Shown here piece after piece: positions 1 through 7,214 of a stretch of DNA of 35,868 nt. Origin of the DNA: Rhodospirillaceae bacterium (GTDB taxonomy: Bacteria > Pseudomonadota > Alphaproteobacteria > Thalassobaculales > Thalassobaculaceae); NCBI GenBank assembly GCA_018401495.1, contig JAGYJX010000028.1, forward strand, positions 1-35,868, written 5' to 3'. The stretch's first letter is position 1, and the number at the start of each line of letters is the position of its first letter. The translations under genes were made by a program, and so were the position numbers. Under the pieces are notes generated by a model. The model saw only the letters and a list, made by a program, of their open reading frames with translations. It searched no databases and was not told the DNA's origin.

Positions 1-2
1 GA

Positions 3-128
3 CTCGCGTCAACCGTGGTGAGCGATCCGCCGGCTTCGGCGCTTGCCCGCACCGACCCGACGCCCGTAGACAGGGGCACGATCCGGGTGGAGGGCACCCG
101 GGTGCCGGAGGACCCGAATGGCCCGTGA
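3..128 (+). CDS. C-terminal tail of an upstream gene (partial, unidentified)
   Basis: An open frame enters from the left edge and stops with TGA at 126-128. About 41 codons are visible and most end in G or C, as in the confirmed genes here, while the second forward frame lacks that bias. It would overlap the start of the following sulfotransferase by 11 bases, in keeping with the overlapping gene style of the locus. The visible tail (…IRVEGTRVPEDPNGP) is Pro/Asp/Val rich and I do not recognise a family. It may simply be noncoding sequence. Confidence 0.35.
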   Translation, partial: LASTVVSDPPASALARTDPTPVDRGTIRVEGTRVPEDPNGP

Positions 129-1002
129 TTTCAGCGCCGAACTGCGCGCGCTCGTCTCCCTGCCGGTGTTCTTCGTCGGCGGGCTGCCGCGCTCCGGCAC
201 CACCTGGGTGCAGCAGATGCTGAACGCCCACCCGCAGGTCTTGTGCCTCGGCGAGTCCCACTTCATGAACGATCTCGTGCCGACCCTGCACGCCGCCATG
301 GACGGCTACGGGACGCGCCGCGCCGAGGGGCGTGACACCTGGGCGCCGACGGTGCGCGGCCCGCGGCCGATGCTGCTGATGCCGATGGTCCGGGCAGGGT
401 TCGTGGCGCTGGTCCAGGAGAACCTCGACGACCGGCCGGTTTCCAGCCTCCGGGCGATCGGCGAGAAGACGCCGGATAACATCATGCACCTGCGCCGGAT
501 CTGGGCGGTGTTCCCGAGCGCGCGCTTCGTCAACGTGATCCGCGACGGTCGCGACGGGGCGGTCTCGGCGTTCATCCGGTTCCGAACCAAGCTGCCGGCG
601 ACGATGACCCGGCGAGACTACATGAAGGCCTACGGCGAAGGCTGGTCGGCGCGGATCCGCGCCGCCCGGGATCTGGCGCCCGGCCATGCCTACCACGAGG
701 TGCGCTACGAGGCGCTGCACGCCGAACCTTTGGCCGAGGCGGCGCGGCTGTTCGCGTTCCTGGGTGCCGACCCGGGGGCCGGGCCGGTCGGCCAGGCGCT
801 CGCGACTGCCAGCTTCGAATCGCTGTCGGGCGGCCGCCGCCAGGGCCAGGAGGACGCCAGTTCGCACTACCGTCGCGGCGAGGTCGGAAGCTGGGCCGAG
901 ACCCTCAGCGCGTCCGAGGTTGCCGCCTTCGAGGATGCCGCTGGGGCGATGATGGACGAACTTGGCTACCCGCGCGCTGCCGACCGCGCCAGCGCGTTCT
1001 GA
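118..1002 (+). CDS. Sulfotransferase family protein
   Basis: A 294-residue protein of the PAPS-dependent sulfotransferase superfamily (Sulfotransfer_3 type), expected to transfer sulfate from PAPS to a hydroxyl or amine. The 5'-phosphosulfate loop GGLPRSGTTW is at residues 21-30 and the 3'-phosphate motif RDGRD is at 142-146, preceded by a GEKTPDN segment typical of bacterial members. Length is normal for the family. The ATG is preceded by GGAGG (107-111) at six-base spacing. No signal peptide or membrane segment is seen, so it is probably cytoplasmic. It converges with the glycan operon on the opposite strand with only 10 bases between stop codons. Sulfation of a sugar in the locus product is likely, but the acceptor cannot be read from sequence. 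Confidence 0.88.
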   Translation: MARDFSAELRALVSLPVFFVGGLPRSGTTWVQQMLNAHPQVLCLGESHFMNDLVPTLHAAMDGYGTRRAEGRDTWAPTVRGPRPMLLMPMVRAGFVALVQENLDDRPVSSLRAIGEKTPDNIMHLRRIWAVFPSARFVNVIRDGRDGAVSAFIRFRTKLPATMTRRDYMKAYGEGWSARIRAARDLAPGHAYHEVRYEALHAEPLAEAARLFAFLGADPGAGPVGQALATASFESLSGGRRQGQEDASSHYRRGEVGSWAETLSASEVAAFEDAAGAMMDELGYPRAADRASAF

Positions 1003-1012
1003 ACGGCGCGGC

Positions 1013-2113
1013 TCAGCCGCCGTCGAGCAGACGGCGCAGGCGGTCTTCGGCGACCGCCGCGGCGCGGTCCCAGGAATAGCGTTCGCGGACATGCGCCGAC
1101 CCGGCCAGACCGCGCTCGCGTGCCCGTTCGGGGCGCTCGAACACCTCTCGCATCAGGTGCCTGAAGTGCTCCCAATCGGGTTCGGCCCACATCCCGAGGT
1201 CGCCGTCGGCGCGCTCGAAGAACGGGTCGTCGATCGCGACCAGGCGGTGATCGATCCGCCAGGCGTGGCGATCGATGAACTCGGTCGGGCCGCTGTAGCC
1301 GGTCACGATGGCCGGCAGGCCGCAAGCCATCGCCTCGATCACCGGCAGGCCCCATCCCTCGGCCCGGCTGGGCGCCAGGAAGGCGTCGCAGGCGGTGTAG
1401 ATGCCGGCGAAGGTGCGGTGGGTGTCGACCGGCGGCACGATCTTCAGGCGATCCGGGCGGCGCAGGCCGAGGGCCCGCAGCTCGGCGCCGAGGTCGAGGT
1501 CGCGGCGCCCGGCGTACAGGCCGGCCAGCACCAGCACGACGTCGTCGCGATCGCCGAACTCGCGGTCGAAGGCCTGCACCAGCTCGGCCATACCCTTGCG
1601 GCGTTCCCAGCGGCCGATCGCCAGGAACTTGAACGGGCCGCGGGGAAACGCGCCGGTCGGTGCAACGTCGGGGTGGAACACGGCCGGGTCGACGCCCTCC
1701 GGCACCACGTCGATGCGAGCGGGGTCGAAGCCGTTGCCGGCGAACACCCGCTTGCCCCAGGCGGTGGCGGTCCAGATCCGGTCGGCCGCCGCCAGCGGCG
1801 CCATCCAGGCGTCCGGCAGGCGGGTCGATTCCCAGACCGTGTAGGCGATGCGGGTGCCGGCGGCGCCGTCCAGCACGCTCATCAGGCTGCCGTAGATCAA
1901 CGCAATGGTGGCGATCCGCCGGTCGGCGAAGTGCGCCGCCACCGCCGCCTTGTCCTCGTCCACCGGACCGGAGCGCAGGTGGATGGGGGTCGCCAGCACC
2001 GGCAGCCGCCGCGACAGCGCGTCGAACAGACCGCGGGTGTGGACGTTGTAGCCGTAGCGGCCGTCGAACCAGCCGATGGCGTGGATCAGGAGCGGGTTGG
2101 CGGGCGCGGCCAT
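1013..2113 (-). CDS. GT4-family glycosyltransferase
   Basis: A 366-residue GT-B fold retaining glycosyltransferase (Glycos_transf_1 type) transferring a sugar from an activated donor. The C-terminal half has the hallmarks: GRWERRKGM, the GT4 phase-start segment, and the E-x7-E motif in EGWGLPVIEAMACG that binds the donor nucleotide and sugar. The N-terminal half begins with an acceptor-domain sequence (HAIGWFDGRYGYNVHTRGL). It is the last gene of the nine-gene minus-strand operon, seven bases downstream of the 2OG oxygenase stop. It is intact, with no membrane segment. Donor and acceptor are unknown. Confidence 0.88.
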   Translation of the reverse strand: MAAPANPLLIHAIGWFDGRYGYNVHTRGLFDALSRRLPVLATPIHLRSGPVDEDKAAVAAHFADRRIATIALIYGSLMSVLDGAAGTRIAYTVWESTRLPDAWMAPLAAADRIWTATAWGKRVFAGNGFDPARIDVVPEGVDPAVFHPDVAPTGAFPRGPFKFLAIGRWERRKGMAELVQAFDREFGDRDDVVLVLAGLYAGRRDLDLGAELRALGLRRPDRLKIVPPVDTHRTFAGIYTACDAFLAPSRAEGWGLPVIEAMACGLPAIVTGYSGPTEFIDRHAWRIDHRLVAIDDPFFERADGDLGMWAEPDWEHFRHLMREVFERPERARERGLAGSAHVRERYSWDRAAAVAEDRLRRLLDGG

Positions 2114-2120
2114 CCCCGCG

Positions 2121-2777
2121 TCACGCGGCGGTCGGCGGGCGGTCGAGCCACAGGTTGAAGGCGATCGACACCCGCGGCGTCCTGCCGCGGTACGGGTGGA
2201 CGTAGTGCAGCAGCCAGCCCGGGAACACCAGCACCATGCCGGGTTCGGGATCGACGATCAGCGGCGCGTGGAACGCGTGCGTCGGCAGCGGCCCGCCGTG
2301 CGGTCCCGGCCGGGGGTCGACGAACTCGATCAGCCCGTCGCGGCTGCCTTCGGCGGCGGGGTCGCCGACGCTGACATAGTAGACACCGGAAAACACCGCC
2401 GGGGTGTGGTTGTGGACCGCGTTGTAGGCGCCGTCGCGCGCCACGTTGGCCCAGCCGGTGATGCGCATCGGGCGCTCGGCGGCCTGCGACGAGTGCTGCG
2501 AGCCCAGCAGGATCGGCTTCACGCACTCGGCGATGCGCCGGCGCAGGGCGATGATCGCCGGCTCCCGGGCGTCCAGAAGGTCGGCGGACGAATGCCAGCC
2601 GCCGACGTTGCTGCGGCCGAGCGAGGCTTCCGTCGCCTCGCGCGCGGCGACCAGCTCGAGCAGCTGGCGGTTCAGATCGTCCTCGTCGCCATAGCGCTTG
2701 ACCAGCACCGGCGTCGGGAAGGCGGAATGCAGGCCATCCGGCAGGTCGGTGCCGCGCCGGCGGGCGGGCGCGGTCAT
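2121..2777 (-). CDS. 2OG-Fe(II) oxygenase, TIGR02466-like
   Basis: A 218-residue protein resembling the TIGR02466 group of putative 2-oxoglutarate/Fe(II) dioxygenases, which have a cupin/jelly-roll fold. Visible hallmarks are the proximal histidine region H122-N-H124 followed by PAVFSGVYYV, a late FPGWLLHYVHP segment with the distal His191, and a downstream R-V-S-I-A-F-N strand whose Arg would bind 2-oxoglutarate. The start ATG overlaps the stop of the upstream cytidylyltransferase (ATGA, 2774-2777); the same frame stays open further upstream, but that part is the antisense of the neighbour's frame. Context suggests hydroxylation or oxidation of a sugar or nucleotide sugar, which is inference. 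Confidence 0.8.
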   Translation of the reverse strand: MTAPARRRGTDLPDGLHSAFPTPVLVKRYGDEDDLNRQLLELVAAREATEASLGRSNVGGWHSSADLLDAREPAIIALRRRIAECVKPILLGSQHSSQAAERPMRITGWANVARDGAYNAVHNHTPAVFSGVYYVSVGDPAAEGSRDGLIEFVDPRPGPHGGPLPTHAFHAPLIVDPEPGMVLVFPGWLLHYVHPYRGRTPRVSIAFNLWLDRPPTAA

Positions 2778-3502
2778 GGCTTGCGATTCGCGGCCAGCCA
2801 CTCGAGCGCCTTCTCGGCGAGGAAGAAGTCGAAGGCGTCGTGGATGTCGATCCCCGACGCGGTGTCGTCGATCTCGATGATCTCGGCGCGGTCGCCGGTG
2901 CGGCGGCCCTGCCGGATCAGGTCGGCGCGCAGCGCCGAGGCGAGGCCGGTGTCCTCGCGGAACAGCGGCGTGCGGGTCTGGCGCGGGCCGTACACCGCCA
3001 TCCAGTCGAACACCCGCTTCCAGGTGCCGTCCTCGGTCTGATGCCAGAAGTTCTTGTGGGTCTTGTTGGCGGCAAACGCGCAGTCGACCTCCGGACGGGT
3101 CTTCAGGATGCCGACGGCGCGGGCGATCCACTCCGGCTTGCGGAAGATGTCGGTCGGCTGCAGGAACACCACGATGCCGAACGGCCCGTCGATCGCTTCG
3201 GCGCGCTCCAGCGCGTCCTTCAGCACCGGCTCGGTCGGTGTCAGGTCCTCGGCGAGGCCGGCGTCGCGCATGAACGGGGTCCAGGCGCCGGCTTCCTCGG
3301 CGGCGGCGCGGATCTCCGGATCGTCGGTGGTCACCAGCACCCGGTCGCAGACCCCCGATTCGAGGGCGTGGTGCACCGAGTGGGCGATCAGCGGCTTGCC
3401 GCCGATCGGTCGCACGTTCTTGCCGGGCAGCCCCTTGGAGCCGCCACGGGCCGGGATGATGGCGATGACCCGGTCCGCCCCGGCCCGGTTGTCGTCGGTC
3501 AT
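2774..3502 (-). CDS. CMP-sugar (acylneuraminate-type) cytidylyltransferase
   Basis: A 242-residue protein of the CTP_transf_3 family, which activates 3-deoxy-2-ulosonic acids such as sialic, legionaminic or pseudaminic acid as CMP-sugars. The CTP-binding signature IIPARGGSKGLPGKN occupies residues 15-29, followed by a TTDDPEIRAAA strand, the LQPTD segment, and a C-terminal IDIHDAFDFFLAE motif matching the family metal-site tail. The length is typical. The gene overlaps both neighbours by four bases (3499-3502 and 2774-2777). It is the catalytic-looking member of an adjacent cytidylyltransferase pair. Its presence is the best evidence that the operon makes an alpha-keto-acid sugar. Whether that is a nonulosonate or another ulosonate is unresolved, because no complete NeuB-type synthase is in the window. 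Confidence 0.9.
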   Translation of the reverse strand: MTDDNRAGADRVIAIIPARGGSKGLPGKNVRPIGGKPLIAHSVHHALESGVCDRVLVTTDDPEIRAAAEEAGAWTPFMRDAGLAEDLTPTEPVLKDALERAEAIDGPFGIVVFLQPTDIFRKPEWIARAVGILKTRPEVDCAFAANKTHKNFWHQTEDGTWKRVFDWMAVYGPRQTRTPLFREDTGLASALRADLIRQGRRTGDRAEIIEIDDTASGIDIHDAFDFFLAEKALEWLAANRKP

Positions 3503-4161
3503 GCGCTTGCTTCCTCCAGTTGCGGCAGGCGGTCGGCCAGCGCCTCGGCGACCGCGAACCCGGTGTCGTCCCGCACGTCGACCAGCGCCCAGGTCTGGTC
3601 GACCACCTCGAACCCGACCGCGTCGCCCAGCCGGCGGCCGGCCTCGAACAGGTGCGGCCGGGCGGCCAGCGCCAGCCCGACCATCTCCTGGAAGTACTCG
3701 CCGTCGCGGGCGTCGCCGCCCTCCGAGAGCGCCAGGATCTCGCCGTCCGGCGTGCGTCGCCACAGATTGGCGGTGAAGCGCCGCACGCACACCACGCTGT
3801 CGAGGTGGTCGCGGGCCGCCAGGTTGTCGGCGGTCCGGCGGATCAGGCCGCGCGGCCGGAACGGGTGGGTCGGTTCCAGCACCACCACGATCCCGGCGTC
3901 GCGGCCGCGCGCCACCGCCGCCAGGGCTTCCACGTAGCTGTCCGCGCTTCGGGCGTGCGCGACCACGCGCCCGCCGAAGCCCTCGGCCACGGCGCGGATG
4001 CCGGGGTCGTCGGTGGTGACGACCACCTCGGACTCCGGCAGGTCGGCGACCGCCGCGTCGAGCGTGCGTTGCAGGCTGGACCGGCCCAGGATCGGCGCCA
4101 TCAGCCGCGGCGTGCTGCGGGCCGCGGACAGCACCGGGATGACGACCAGGGGCGGCTTCAC
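3499..4161 (-). CDS. Degenerate cytidylyltransferase-like protein
   Basis: A 220-residue paralogue of the adjacent CMP-sugar cytidylyltransferase. It keeps the overall layout (VVIPV at the N-terminus, a TTDDPGIRAVAE strand, an EPTHPFRPRG segment, VDVRDDTGF near the C-terminus), but the nucleotide-binding loop RGGSKGLPGKN is replaced by an unrelated LSAARSTPRLMAP stretch, so the residues that bind CTP are missing. The start is GTG at 4161, overlapping the GT2 stop (GTGA, 4158-4161); no in-frame ATG fits better. Because it is translationally coupled to the intact enzyme, it may be a non-catalytic partner subunit or an enzyme with changed chemistry. Either role is inference. Confidence 0.78.
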   Translation of the reverse strand: MKPPLVVIPVLSAARSTPRLMAPILGRSSLQRTLDAAVADLPESEVVVTTDDPGIRAVAEGFGGRVVAHARSADSYVEALAAVARGRDAGIVVVLEPTHPFRPRGLIRRTADNLAARDHLDSVVCVRRFTANLWRRTPDGEILALSEGGDARDGEYFQEMVGLALAARPHLFEAGRRLGDAVGFEVVDQTWALVDVRDDTGFAVAEALADRLPQLEEASA

Positions 4162-4841
4162 AGCGGCGCTCCGGTGCGGATGATCTCGATGACCTCGGCG
4201 ACCCGCTTGGCGCGGCCCTCGTCGCGGCCCTGGTGGATGCCGTGCTGGTGGTAGGCCCGCATGCCGGGCTCGTAGACGATGTCGTAACCGGCGGCGATCA
4301 TCCGCTTGCCCCACTCGCGATCCTCGACGCCCCGGATCTTCTCGTCGAACGGCTGGTCGCGCCAGATCGACTTGCGGATCGCCGAGTTGGCGTTGTGGAA
4401 GAAGTAGTCGACGCGCTGGCGCACGCGCTCGTCGCGGAACGTGGTCCAGAGGTCGCGCCGGTCGATGGCGCTGGTGTCGGGCAGCGGCTCCTGGCGGCCG
4501 TAGATGCCGCAGAGCCGGGCGTCGCCCTCGGGCCCGAGATGGGCGAAGGCGTAGTCGGCCCACAACTCGTCGACCGGCACGCAGTGCGACGACAGCAGAG
4601 CCACCACCTCGTGGCGGGCGGCCTCGACGCCGATGTTCAGCGCCCGGCCGTAGGAGAACTCCTCGCGGGTGATGTTGGTCAGGGTGGCGCCGAAGGCCTT
4701 CGCCACCTCGACCGTGCCGTCGGTCGAGTCGTTGTCGACCAGCACCACGTCGATGTCGGCGAGCCGCTGCCGGCGGATCGCGGTCAGGCAGCGGCCGATC
4801 CAGGCGCGCTCGTTCTTGGCGCGCAGCACCACGCTGATCAT
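4158..4841 (-). CDS. GT2-family glycosyltransferase
   Basis: A 227-residue GT-A fold inverting glycosyltransferase. It starts with ISVVLRAKNERAWIGRCL, then the nucleotide-binding DNDSTDGT segment, FSYGRALNIG as in rhamnosyltransferase-like GT2 proteins, and the catalytic-base region GVEDREWGKRM. The usual acidic DxD position appears as SSHCVP, so metal binding may be altered. No membrane segment is visible. It overlaps the SAF-domain gene upstream (4838-4841, ATGA) and the degenerate cytidylyltransferase downstream. It could be the transferase for the CMP-activated sugar or for another residue; sequence does not decide. Confidence 0.87.
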   Translation of the reverse strand: MISVVLRAKNERAWIGRCLTAIRRQRLADIDVVLVDNDSTDGTVEVAKAFGATLTNITREEFSYGRALNIGVEAARHEVVALLSSHCVPVDELWADYAFAHLGPEGDARLCGIYGRQEPLPDTSAIDRRDLWTTFRDERVRQRVDYFFHNANSAIRKSIWRDQPFDEKIRGVEDREWGKRMIAAGYDIVYEPGMRAYHQHGIHQGRDEGRAKRVAEVIEIIRTGAPL

Positions 4842-5344
4842 GCCTCGCCTCGTCCCGCCCCGGGTGCGTCAGCGACGTCCACGGGGTCTTCCGAGATCAT
4901 GCCGAAATCGACCGGCGTGCCCTCGGCCAGGGCGTACAGCGCCCGCCGGCCGACCACGGCCGGCCCGTGCTCGGCGCCGATGCCGGCACCGCCGATCACT
5001 TCGGCGAGGTCGGCGCGATCAAGGTTTGCGCCGGCCGCGACCGCGCGGGCCGCCACCAGGGTCCGGCGGCCACGTCGCAGCAGGTCGAGGCGCGCCACCG
5101 GCGACGGCTTGAACAACAGGTCGCCGCCCAGCGCCAGGCGGCGCAGGCGGTCGAACGCGTCGAGGTCGGTGCACAGGAAGGCGGCGCGCACGCCGTCGGC
5201 GAGCATCGGCGGTTCCGACAAGTGGTCGGCCGGGATGACCACGTGATATCGCGCCGCCACCTCGACCAGCGGCGCGGAGGTCGCCTCGTCCACGGTCTCG
5301 ACGGTGAGGTCCGGCGCGTCCGCCGTCAGGAGGATGCGGCGCAT
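4838..5344 (-). CDS. Free-standing SAF-domain protein (NeuB C-terminal-like)
   Basis: A 168-residue protein in two parts. Residues about 85-150 resemble the SAF/antifreeze-like domain found at the C-terminus of sialic acid synthases: an RRGRRTLVAARAVAAG strand-turn, ANLDRADLAEVIGG, and RRALYALAEGTPVDF. The first ~85 residues (start MRRILLTADAPDLTV) are unlike the NeuB TIM barrel and I do not recognise them. NeuB normally carries barrel and SAF in one chain, with SAF closing over the active site of the partner subunit, so a separate SAF protein next to a DAHP-synthase-like barrel is unusual. ATG at 5344 is chosen; a TTG at 5362 overlapping the upstream stop would add six residues. No clear ribosome site favours either. 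Confidence 0.7.
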   Translation of the reverse strand: MRRILLTADAPDLTVETVDEATSAPLVEVAARYHVVIPADHLSEPPMLADGVRAAFLCTDLDAFDRLRRLALGGDLLFKPSPVARLDLLRRGRRTLVAARAVAAGANLDRADLAEVIGGAGIGAEHGPAVVGRRALYALAEGTPVDFGMISEDPVDVADAPGAGRGEA

Positions 5345-5358
5345 CGGTCGGTGCCCGG

Positions 5359-6243
5359 TCAAGCCGCCCGCATCGCCGCGCGCACGGCGTCCATCCCGAG
5401 CGCGCCCGGCACCGCCTTGGCGAAGGCGATCACCGCCTGGTCGAGGTTCATGCCGAGGCCGTTGCGGGTCTCCAGGCTCCGGCCCGCGGCCAGCGCCAGC
5501 AGCGGCGTAACGTCGGGCTGGTAGATCACGTCGTACACCGCCGCCGAGCCCGGCAGAACGTCGAGGTCGGCCGCGGCAACCGGTGAGCCGGCGGGGCCGT
5601 CCTTGTGGCCGACCGTGGTGGCGTTCACCAGGAGGTCGATCTTGCTGAGCACGTCGGCACCGACCGGCCAGTCGACCACCATCGCGCCGAGCCGGGCCGC
5701 CACCGCGTCGGCGGTCGCGCGGGTGCGGTTGGCGACCGTCAACTCGGTCACCCGGCCGGCCAGGAACGCGGCGACCGCCAGCCCGGCGCCGCCGAGGCCG
5801 AGCACCAGGGCGCGCCGGGTCATCAGCGCGTGCGGCCCTCCGACCATCTCCTCGATCTGCGACAGCGCGCCGGCGCCGTCGGTGTTGGCGCCGACCAGCG
5901 CGTCGCCGTCGCGGTAAAGGGCGTTGACCGCGCCGATCCGCCCGGCCTCGGGCTCGACCCGGTCGAGCAGGCCGACGATCGCCTGCTTGTGCGGCACCGT
6001 GACGGCGCCGCCAACAAAGCGGGGATCGGCCTTAAGGGCCGCGACCACGGCCGGCAGATCGGCGGTGGTCACGTCCATCGGGTGCATCACGGCGTCGATC
6101 CCCGCGGCCCGGAACGCGGCGTTCCACAGCAACGGCGAGCGTGCCCCCTTGGACGGCGTCGCGCCAAGGATCGCGGCGTAGCGCCCGGTCGCGATGGCGA
6201 CCGGGTTGCCGATCGGTCCGGTGAAGGGCTCGGCGCCGGCCAT
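5359..6243 (-). CDS. Shikimate/quinate dehydrogenase-like oxidoreductase (AroE family)
   Basis: A 294-residue AroE-family protein, NADP(H)- or NAD(H)-dependent. The shikimate-binding loop is recognisable as SKGARSP (residues 31-37), longer than the canonical SKSP. The catalytic pair is present as Lys86 in TVPHK and Asp122 in GANTDGAG, with Asn107 in GAVNAL. The Rossmann loop GLGGAGLA and the cofactor-selecting ANRTR segment follow. It begins two bases after the DAHP-synthase-like gene, so the two are surely co-expressed. An AroE paralogue in a glycan operon probably acts on a carbocyclic or ulosonate intermediate rather than in aromatic amino acid synthesis, as RifI does in aminoshikimate metabolism. 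This is inference; a housekeeping role cannot be excluded. Confidence 0.85.
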   Translation of the reverse strand: MAGAEPFTGPIGNPVAIATGRYAAILGATPSKGARSPLLWNAAFRAAGIDAVMHPMDVTTADLPAVVAALKADPRFVGGAVTVPHKQAIVGLLDRVEPEAGRIGAVNALYRDGDALVGANTDGAGALSQIEEMVGGPHALMTRRALVLGLGGAGLAVAAFLAGRVTELTVANRTRATADAVAARLGAMVVDWPVGADVLSKIDLLVNATTVGHKDGPAGSPVAAADLDVLPGSAAVYDVIYQPDVTPLLALAAGRSLETRNGLGMNLDQAVIAFAKAVPGALGMDAVRAAMRAA

Positions 6244-6245
6244 GC

Positions 6246-7169
6246 TCAGGCGTCGACCGTGCGGCCGACGGCCTCGGCGACCGGGCGGCAGGCCTTCATG
6301 ATGTCGTCGAACTGCTCGAGGCTGGAGCACTGCAGCGGGTCGACGGCGGCGTTCTTCGGGTCCGGGTGAACCTCCAGCATCAGGCCGTCGGCGCCGGCGG
6401 CGATCGAGGCCAGCATCATCGACTTGACCCAGGGCTGCCAGAAGGTCGCGTGGCTCGGATCCGACATGATCGGCAGGTGGGTGACGTCCTGGGCGGCCGG
6501 GATCACCTGCAGGTCGAGCAGGAACCGCGAGGTGGCGCGGTGGGTGTGCGGGGCGACGACGCCGCGCTCGCACAGCACGATCTTGGCCGGCTGGCGCAGG
6601 CGGTCATGCTCGAGGGCGATGTACTCGGCCGCCATCAGCCAGTCGCGCAGGCTGTTGCCGAAGCCGCGCTTCAGCATCACCGGCATGCCGGTCTTCCCGA
6701 CCTCGGTCAGCAGCGGGTAGTTCTGCATGTTGCGGGTGCCGATCTGCAGCATGTCGCAGTTCGCGGCGATGAGCTCGATCTTCGAGATCTCCATGACCTC
6801 GGTGACGATCGGCAGCCCGGTCTCCTGCTTGGCGATCTGCAGCCACTTCAGGCCGTCCTCGCGCGGCTCGAAGAACTTCGGCGAGCGGTACGGGAAGGTC
6901 AGCGGCTTGAACGCGCCGCCGCGCAGGAAGTGCGCGCCGGCCTTCTTCACACCGATGGCGGTGCGCACGATCAGGTCCTCGTTCTCGACGGTGTTCGGAC
7001 CGGCCATGACCGGGATCAGCTTGCCGCCGAACTCGACGCCGCCGCAGGTGAATGTCGTGCGGTGGTCGGGACGCTGCTTGGCGACGAGCGGGATCTTGTT
7101 CTGGATGTCCTCGTCGCTCAGGTCCTTGCCGGGAAACTTGTTGTCGACGCCCATGTTCGTGCCGGTCAT
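6246..7169 (-). CDS. DAHP synthase type I-beta-like aldolase, metal Cys replaced by Asn
   Basis: A 307-residue TIM-barrel protein aligning along its length with type I-beta 3-deoxy-7-phosphoheptulonate synthases, which condense phosphoenolpyruvate with an aldose phosphate. Conserved blocks are LRGGAFKPLTFPY, IGTRNMQNYPLL, MLKRGFGNS, LCERG, DPSH and LEVHPDP. Three metal ligands are present (His240, Glu266, Asp277, with the family's usual 26- and 11-residue spacing). The ligand normally Cys in GPCSVE is Asn59 in GPNTVE, the same swap that separates metal-free from metal-dependent KDO8P synthases. There is no regulatory ACT or chorismate mutase domain. The ATG at 7169 follows GAGAGGG at seven bases. 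Product could be a 3-deoxy-ulosonate other than DAHP (inference). Confidence 0.87.
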   Translation of the reverse strand: MTGTNMGVDNKFPGKDLSDEDIQNKIPLVAKQRPDHRTTFTCGGVEFGGKLIPVMAGPNTVENEDLIVRTAIGVKKAGAHFLRGGAFKPLTFPYRSPKFFEPREDGLKWLQIAKQETGLPIVTEVMEISKIELIAANCDMLQIGTRNMQNYPLLTEVGKTGMPVMLKRGFGNSLRDWLMAAEYIALEHDRLRQPAKIVLCERGVVAPHTHRATSRFLLDLQVIPAAQDVTHLPIMSDPSHATFWQPWVKSMMLASIAAGADGLMLEVHPDPKNAAVDPLQCSSLEQFDDIMKACRPVAEAVGRTVDA

Positions 7170-7214
7170 CGCCGCGCCCTCTCGTCAATTCGCAGTCCTG
7201 GAAGGTCCGCAGTC

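Noticed and set aside
962..2158. A 398-codon plus-strand open frame
   Set aside because: It is antisense to the GT4 gene 1013-2113, which carries intact family motifs; the predicted protein is low complexity.
4838..7169. A complete sialic acid synthase (NeuB) operon
   Set aside because: The SAF protein lacks the NeuB barrel, and the barrel protein is DAHP-synthase-like, not NeuB-like. No NeuC or other nonulosonate precursor genes were seen.
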